Positions 60,301 to 64,000 of a DNA stretch of 64,000 nt are shown here, in pieces. Each line of letters opens with the position of its first letter. Position 1 is the first letter of the stretch. The position numbers were made by a program, and so were the translations under genes. The notes beneath the pieces are model-generated. The model did no database searches. It was not told the origin of the DNA and worked only from the letters and a program-made list of their open reading frames with translations. The stretch is from an uncultured Eubacteriales bacterium (lineage in GTDB: Bacteria > Bacillota > Clostridia > Oscillospirales > Oscillospiraceae), in NCBI GenBank assembly GCA_900545495.1, contig UQZJ01000012.1, positions 1 through 64,000 of the forward strand. The letters are read 5' to 3'.

Positions 60301-60327
60301 GCCGGAGCATCCTAAAAATGCTCCGGC
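60301..60327 (-). terminator. Terminator or attenuator just before the 60274 gene
   Basis: Perfect 10-bp arms GCCGGAGCAT/ATGCTCCGGC, followed on the - strand by TTATTTTTTT and, 6 bases later, by the AGGAGG ribosome site. No complete gene lies between this and the tRNA. Confidence 0.7.
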
Positions 60328-60494
60328 CGGTTGACGGATTAAGTTGTGAAATGAAAAAGGGCGCCTATTTGATGGCTTCGACGAAACCAACAAACAGACG
60401 CCTGAAAGATCGTATGAAATTTTGAAGAAAAAACGCTCTATTCTGCGCCCGCAAAAAGGGCGCTTCTCAGAATTTTGCCTTCAAGTCTATGAAA

Positions 60495-60521
60495 AGGGAG
60501 TTCGAATCCCCCCGATTACCA
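60495..60521 (+). pseudogene. tRNA-like 3' end remnant
   Basis: GGGAG-TTCGAAT-CCCCC followed by CGATTACCA resembles the T arm, acceptor end and CCA of a tRNA, in the opposite direction to the tRNA-Arg. The upstream 45 bases do not fold as a tRNA. It may be an attachment-site scar from another element. A small GCGCCC/GGGCGC hairpin lies at about 60455-60474. Confidence 0.4.
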
Positions 60522-60564
60522 AAATAACGCGAAAATATCTTTTTTCCTGAGTGCAAAATTTGAA

Positions 60565-60632
60565 ATAAAAAAGGCGGCAACCCTTTGGTATTCTAAGCGT
60601 TGCGCTTAAAATATCCGAATTGTTGCCACCTT
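60565..60632 (-). terminator. Terminator of the intact tRNA-Arg
   Basis: AAGGTGGCAAC and GTTGCCGCCTT (one G-T pair) enclose a second small stem (AAGCG-CAA-CGCTT) and are followed on the - strand by TTTTTT. It starts 2 bases past the CCA. Confidence 0.7.
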
Positions 60633-60633
60633 G

Positions 60634-60710
60634 TGGTACGCCCGACTGGATTCGAACCAGCGGCCTACAGAGTCGGAGTCTGTCACTCTATCCAACTGAG
60701 CTACGGGCGC
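60634..60710 (-). tRNA. tRNA-Arg (anticodon CCG), intact
   Basis: 77 nt including an encoded CCA. Acceptor GCGCCCG/CGGGCGT, D arm GCTC-AGTTGGATA-GAGT, anticodon stem ACAGA/TCTGT with loop CTCCGAC (anticodon CCG), T arm GCTGG-TTCGAAT-CCAGT. It reads the Arg codon CGG. It lies inside the right end of the island; about 11 bases of 5' flank (CAACCAAATAT) match those of the split tRNA. Confidence 0.93.
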
Positions 60711-60733
60711 ATATTTGGTTGTGGGTTTCTGCA

Positions 60734-60753
60734 ATAGTCGTCAAATAGTAGTC
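60734..60753 (+). repeat. Arm-type direct repeat, right
   Basis: Matches 39608-39627 in 19 of 20 bases. It continues into a perfect inverted repeat, GTAGTC-AAC-GACTAC (60748-60762), as expected for a recombinase or excisionase site. Confidence 0.6.
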
Positions 60754-60840
60754 AACGACTACCTATTTTTCCTCTGCCGTTCCCGCAAGCGCAGGTGTGG
60801 CAAGGCTTTGCGCCATATCTCAACTGGAGACGCCTGAAAT

Positions 60841-60879
60841 GTCGGAGTCTAACGCTCTATCCAACTGAGCTACGGGCGC
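60841..60879 (-). pseudogene. 5' half of a split tRNA-Arg(CCG), right island end (att site)
   Basis: 39 bases: acceptor GCGCCCG, D arm GCTC-AGTTGGATA-GAGC, 5' anticodon strand TTAGA and loop CTCCGAC, then unrelated sequence. Joined to 39440-39485 through the shared 8 bases it gives a perfect 77-nt tRNA-Arg. Confidence 0.85.
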
Positions 60880-60972
60880 ATATTTGGTTGTCGCTGTATG
60901 TTCAGCCTTAGCATTATAACAGGTCTTGCCGAAGATGTAAAGCCGTTTTCTAAAAACTTTTTTGCCGAAAGA

Positions 60973-61013
60973 TTGTTAAAAAAGTTGACAACTCGCCCGT
61001 CATGCGGTAAAAT
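60973..61013 (+). promoter_or_regulatory. rex promoter with a Rex-like site over the -35
   Basis: TTGACA (60985-60990), a 17-base spacer and TAAAAT (61008-61013). TTGTTAA-N5-TTGACAA (60973-60991) resembles the Rex operator TTGTTAA-N4-TTAACAA but has one extra base and one change. Autoregulation is likely by position. Confidence 0.6.
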
Positions 61014-61069
61014 AACACCATTGTTTCAGGTGCCACGCACCGCATCTCATCCCAAAAGAAGGTTTTTAT

Positions 61070-61699
61070 ATGAAAAAGCAGAAGATCTCCGACGCCGTGA
61101 TCCACCGACTCCCCCGCTACTACCGCTATCTGGACGACCTCTACAACAAGGGCGTCGTCCGCATCTCCTCCAACTCGCTGGGCGCGAAGATGGACATCAC
61201 GGCCTCCCAGATCCGTCAGGATCTCAGCTGCTTCGGCGAATTCGGCCAGCAGGGCTACGGCTACAACGTGGCGGAGCTGCGCGCCGAGATCGGCCATATT
61301 TTAGGCATCGATAGCGGCCACAAGATCATCGTCGTCGGCGTAGGTCATCTGGGTCATGCGCTGCTCCAGAACTTCGACTTCGACAAGGTCGGCTTCCGCA
61401 TCGACTCCGCCTTTGACGTCTCTCCCGCCCTCATCGGCACGGAGATCCGCAGTGTGGCCGTCCGCTCCATGGACGAGCTGGAGGAATATGTGGCCAACTA
61501 CCACCCTGACGTGGCGGTGCTCACCGTGCCGCAGAGCGTGGCGCAGCCTCTGGCGGACCGGCTCATCGGGCTGGGTGTCCGCGGCTTCTGGAACTTCACC
61601 AACGTGGAGCTTTCCACCGACGAGCCGGGCGTATTTTTCGAGGATATCCACTTTGTGGACACGCTGCTGACCCTGAGCTACCGCATTTCCCGCCAGTGA
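61070..61699 (+). CDS. rex: Redox-sensing transcriptional repressor Rex
   Basis: A 209-residue repressor that senses the NADH/NAD+ ratio. The N-terminal winged helix (residues about 5-75: AVIHRLPRYYRYLDDL; ITASQIRQDLSCFGEFGQQGYGY) is followed by a Rossmann domain with G90-x-G-x-x-G95 (VVGVGHLGHALL) and a C-terminal swap helix. GAAGG precedes the ATG. Full length. It would control fermentation and redox genes, and perhaps its own promoter. Confidence 0.96.
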   Translation: MKKQKISDAVIHRLPRYYRYLDDLYNKGVVRISSNSLGAKMDITASQIRQDLSCFGEFGQQGYGYNVAELRAEIGHILGIDSGHKIIVVGVGHLGHALLQNFDFDKVGFRIDSAFDVSPALIGTEIRSVAVRSMDELEEYVANYHPDVAVLTVPQSVAQPLADRLIGLGVRGFWNFTNVELSTDEPGVFFEDIHFVDTLLTLSYRISRQ

Positions 61700-61776
61700 C
61701 GGCACACTTTCCTGTGACCGGCATACTATGAGAATGAGACCGGCAAGACGGTCAAATCTTCATAGGAGGTCACACT

Positions 61777-61920
61777 ATGTGTAATCAGAATTCCTGCTTT
61801 GGCGGCGGCAGCTGCTGCTGGATCATCATCGCCATCATCCTGCTGTTCCTGTTCTGCGGCAATGGCAACAGCTGCGGCTGCGGGAACACCAACAACAACG
61901 GCTGTGGCTGCGGCTGCTGA
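61777..61920 (+). CDS. Cys/Gly-rich 47-residue membrane micro-protein
   Basis: A short gene with a strong AGGAGGT site 6 bases before the ATG. The product has ten cysteines in 47 residues: a CxxxxC N-terminus, a Gly stretch, one hydrophobic helix (about 15-26, WIIIAIILLFLF) and a tail of NSCGCGN and GCGCGC repeats. It resembles proteins labelled 'high-cysteine' or YjcZ-like in Clostridia, some linked to spores, but the family is not certain. A perfect terminator follows, so it is its own transcription unit or the end of rex. Confidence 0.8.
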   Translation: MCNQNSCFGGGSCCWIIIAIILLFLFCGNGNSCGCGNTNNNGCGCGC

Positions 61921-61944
61921 CCACATCGGCGGCCGGTAAACGCC

Positions 61945-61966
61945 TCCCCCGCCCTACGGCGGGGGA
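61945..61966 (+). terminator. Intrinsic terminator after the Cys-rich gene
   Basis: TCCCCCGCC-CTAC-GGCGGGGGA followed by ATTTTT. Confidence 0.88.
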
Positions 61967-61992
61967 ATTTTTGCAGAAGGGACGTACAAGCT

Positions 61993-62595
61993 ATGGACAT
62001 CTCCGCACTGTGCCGGGCCTACACCGGCCACATCCCCACCCTCATGGGCGCCAGAGGCGGCTCCGCCGTGCTGGTGCCGCTGGCGGAAACGGCGGACGGC
62101 CCCGCCCTGCTCTACGAGATCCGCTCCGCCGCGGTGCATCAGCCCGGCGAGGTGTGCTTCCCCGGCGGCAAAATAGAGCGCGGCGAGACGGTGGCGCAGT
62201 GCGCCCTGCGGGAGACGTGGGAGGAGCTGGCTATCCCGCCGGAGGCCGTGGAGGTCATCGGGGAGATGGACTTCCTCCACATCCGCTCCGGCTGTCTGCT
62301 CCGCCCGGTGCTGGGGCGAGTGGGCAGCGCCGCGCTGGATGCCATACGTCTGAACGAGGCGGAGGTGGCGGACACGTTTCTTGTCCCCCTGCAATGGCTG
62401 CGCGACCACCCACCGGCGGTCTACGCGCACCGCCAGCCGATGGACGTCCCCGACTTCCCCTACGGTGAGGTGGGCGTCTCCGCCGACTATCCGTGGCGCG
62501 CCTACTACATGGAGGTGCCGGTCTACCACGGACTGCCCCACCCCCTGTGGGGTCTGACCGCCCGCATCACGATGGACGTCGTCGCCCACCTGTAA
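61993..62595 (+). CDS. NUDIX hydrolase (CoA-pyrophosphatase-like)
   Basis: A 200-residue hydrolase with a full Nudix box (residues about 59-81: GGKIERGETVAQC then ALRETWEELAI). The segment preceding it, SAAVHQPGEVCFPGGK, is the UPF0035 signature of CoA diphosphatases (NUDT7/8, YeaB type), which split CoA or oxidised CoA into phosphopantetheine and ADP. GAAGGG precedes the ATG. It ends in a strong terminator. Confidence 0.88.
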   Translation: MDISALCRAYTGHIPTLMGARGGSAVLVPLAETADGPALLYEIRSAAVHQPGEVCFPGGKIERGETVAQCALRETWEELAIPPEAVEVIGEMDFLHIRSGCLLRPVLGRVGSAALDAIRLNEAEVADTFLVPLQWLRDHPPAVYAHRQPMDVPDFPYGEVGVSADYPWRAYYMEVPVYHGLPHPLWGLTARITMDVVAHL

Positions 62596-62602
62596 ACGCA
62601 CA

Positions 62603-62626
62603 GCCCCCATCCTCCGGGATGGGGGC
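62603..62626. terminator. Bidirectional intrinsic terminator
   Basis: GCCCCCATCC-TCCG-GGATGGGGGC followed by CGTTTTTA, between the convergent NUDIX and Na/Pi genes. Confidence 0.88.
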
Positions 62627-62631
62627 CGTTT

Positions 62632-64000
62632 TTATGCCTGTTCCGGCGGAGGCAGGCGGTATACCTCTGCGCAGGCGTCAAGCCGCTGGCGGTATGTCCC
62701 GTCGCTGTGACGCACACTGCACAGCGTCTCGTGGAGGTTCAGGTCGTGTTGGGCGGCGTCAATGACGCAGCCCGCGATATTGGAGCAGTGGTCGGAGGTG
62801 CGCTCCAGATCCGTCAGCAGATCGCACCACACGAAGCCCGTCTCGATGCTGCACTGCCCCTGCTGCAGCCGGAGGATGTGCCGCGTCCGCATCTGCTCCT
62901 TCAGGTCGTCGATGACCTGCTCCAGCGGCTCCACCTGTCCGGCGGCGTCCATGTCCTTCTCCCGGAAGGCCCGCAGCGCCAGCGCCAGGATGTCCCGCAC
63001 CGCCTTGGACAGCACGTCCAGCTCGCGCTGCGCCGTCTTGCTGAAGGTCAGTCCCTTTGTCCGCAGCTCCTCCGCCGACTCCAGCACGTTGACGGCGTGG
63101 TCGGAGATGCGCTCAAAGTCGCCGATGGTCTTGAGCAGTTCCGTGGCCTCCTCGCTCTCCGCCGCGCCCATCTGCTGGGTGCTCAGCCGCACCAGATAGG
63201 TACCCAGTGCGTCCTCGTACCGGTCGCATCGCTTTTCATCCCGCCGGATGCCCTCCGCCAGCTCCGGCGTGTAGGCGGAAAAGGCGTCCAGTCCGCGGTT
63301 CAGCGCCTCCGCCGCGCAGGCGGCCATCTCCTCCGCCACGGCGCGGCATTGCTGCAAAGCCAGCGGCGGCGTGGCCAGCAGGCGCTCGTCCAGCTCCACC
63401 GGCTGCTCCGCCATCTCCCGCGGGCCGTCCGGCACAAGGCGCACCGCCAGCTTTTCCAGCAGGCCGCCGCAGGGCAGCAGAATCGCCGTGCAGATCACGT
63501 TGAAGCAGGAGTGGGCCACGGCGATGCCGTACATGGTGGCGGGCGCTTGGAGGAGCGCAGGGGCAAAGACCGCCTTGACGATGCAGAACGCCGTCAGCAG
63601 CACCACCACGCCGATGACGTTGAACATCAGATGCACCACAGCGGCGCGCTTGGCGTTCTTATTCGTCCCCACGGAGGACAGCAGCGCGGTGACGCAGGTG
63701 CCGATATTCTGCCCCATGATGATGGGGATGGCGGCGGCATAGCTGACCTGCCCCGTGACCGCCAGCGCCTGCAAAATACCCACGGAGGCGGAGCTGGACT
63801 GGATGATGCCCGTCAGCACCGCGCCCGCCAGCACGCCCAGCACCGGGTTCTTAAAGGCGACGAACAGCTGGGCGAAGGCGGGAACATCCTTCAGCCCCGC
63901 CACCGCGCCGCTCATGGTGTCCATGCCGAACATCAGCGTGGCGAAGCCCAGCAGGATCACGCCGGTATCCTTTCTCTTGCCGCTCTTGCAGGACATATAG
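62632..64000 (-). CDS. Na/Pi-cotransporter family protein with PhoU-like C-terminus (5' end outside the window)
   Basis: At least 456 residues are visible; the N-terminal membrane repeat lies beyond 64000, and the ATG at 63996 is internal. The second Na/Pi repeat carries TGIIQSSSASVGILQAL and MGQNIGTCVTALLSSVGTN, the QSSSA and GxNxGT motifs that line the phosphate path. Residues from about 200 onwards form two helical PhoU-like units (LLKTIGDFERISDHAVNVLES; DLLTDLERTSDHCSNIAG) that regulate transport. It imports phosphate with sodium or acts as a phosphate sensor. Not linked to a Pst system here. Confidence 0.9.
   Translation of the reverse strand, partial: YMSCKSGKRKDTGVILLGFATLMFGMDTMSGAVAGLKDVPAFAQLFVAFKNPVLGVLAGAVLTGIIQSSSASVGILQALAVTGQVSYAAAIPIIMGQNIGTCVTALLSSVGTNKNAKRAAVVHLMFNVIGVVVLLTAFCIVKAVFAPALLQAPATMYGIAVAHSCFNVICTAILLPCGGLLEKLAVRLVPDGPREMAEQPVELDERLLATPPLALQQCRAVAEEMAACAAEALNRGLDAFSAYTPELAEGIRRDEKRCDRYEDALGTYLVRLSTQQMGAAESEEATELLKTIGDFERISDHAVNVLESAEELRTKGLTFSKTAQRELDVLSKAVRDILALALRAFREKDMDAAGQVEPLEQVIDDLKEQMRTRHILRLQQGQCSIETGFVWCDLLTDLERTSDHCSNIAGCVIDAAQHDLNLHETLCSVRHSDGTYRQRLDACAEVYRLPPPEQA

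Larger units (their letters stand above)
39486..60840. mobile_element. Genomic island integrated in tRNA-Arg(CCG), about 21.4 kb
   Basis: Bounded by the two halves of one tRNA-Arg gene with an 8-bp direct repeat, GTCGGAGT (39478-39485 and 60841-60848). Two tyrosine recombinases, MobC, a relaxase, an AAA replication-type ATPase and an ArdA-like protein mark it as an integrative and mobilisable element with extra cargo. There is no type IV secretion set, so transfer would need a helper. Composition varies inside it (hcp is AT-rich, the mobilisation block GC-rich), so it is probably a composite of more than one element. Confidence 0.78.

Noticed and set aside
1..64000. CRISPR array associated with the Card1-like gene
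   Set aside because: No regularly spaced short repeats or cas genes were seen. The only short repeats are island arms, terminator stems and promoter modules.

Overview
The window comes from a GC-rich Clostridia, most like an Oscillospiraceae gut anaerobe. The signs are the gene content (Rex, Hcp, BMP-type nucleoside transport, NhaC antiporter, RsgI-type anti-sigma factor, SPQTG-anchored surface protein, small Cys/Gly-rich peptide), strong AGGAGG ribosome sites and tidy intrinsic terminators. The species cannot be named from the sequence alone.

Region 1 (1-25 kb) is ordinary chromosome. It holds a leftward IclR/nucleoside ABC transporter operon, two orphan lipoproteins, a TraX-like protein, an MFS transporter, an XRE-TPR regulator, a stand-alone CARF (Card1-like) nuclease divergent from a HerA-like ATPase, adenine deaminase divergent from an NhaC antiporter, a YheO-type regulator next to L-asparaginase II, and a four-gene lipoate operon with a free-standing lipoyl carrier. 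Region 2 (25-39 kb) has small regulators, a 1202-residue repeat-bearing surface protein under a TetR gene, an ECF sigma/RsgI-like pair, and a patch of small orphan genes and gene fragments (33.5-39 kb), including an integrase relic.

Region 3 (about 39,486-60,840) is a roughly 21.4-kb genomic island. Its ends cut a tRNA-Arg(CCG) gene into a 3' half (39,440-39,485) and a 5' half (60,841-60,879). Joined through their shared 8 bases they rebuild an exact 77-nt tRNA. A second, intact tRNA-Arg(CCG) sits just inside the right end. The island carries a putative ART toxin/HTH antitoxin pair, hydroxylamine reductase (hcp), a sigma-like factor, an AAA replication-type ATPase, a mobilisation block (candidate oriT, MobC, a relaxase whose tail contains a nested membrane-protein gene), two tyrosine recombinases, a broken YhcG-type nuclease, a phosphatase, a LytTR/GHKL two-component system with a paired ABC exporter, and ArdA-like and other accessory genes. 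A promoter module occurs twice inside the island and once outside it, at 34.0 kb, where it is fused to an integrase fragment left by a related element.

Region 4 (60.9-64 kb) returns to chromosome: rex, a Cys-rich micro-protein, a NUDIX hydrolase and a Na/Pi-cotransporter/PhoU protein that runs off the right edge. No CRISPR array, rRNA or complete insertion sequence was seen.
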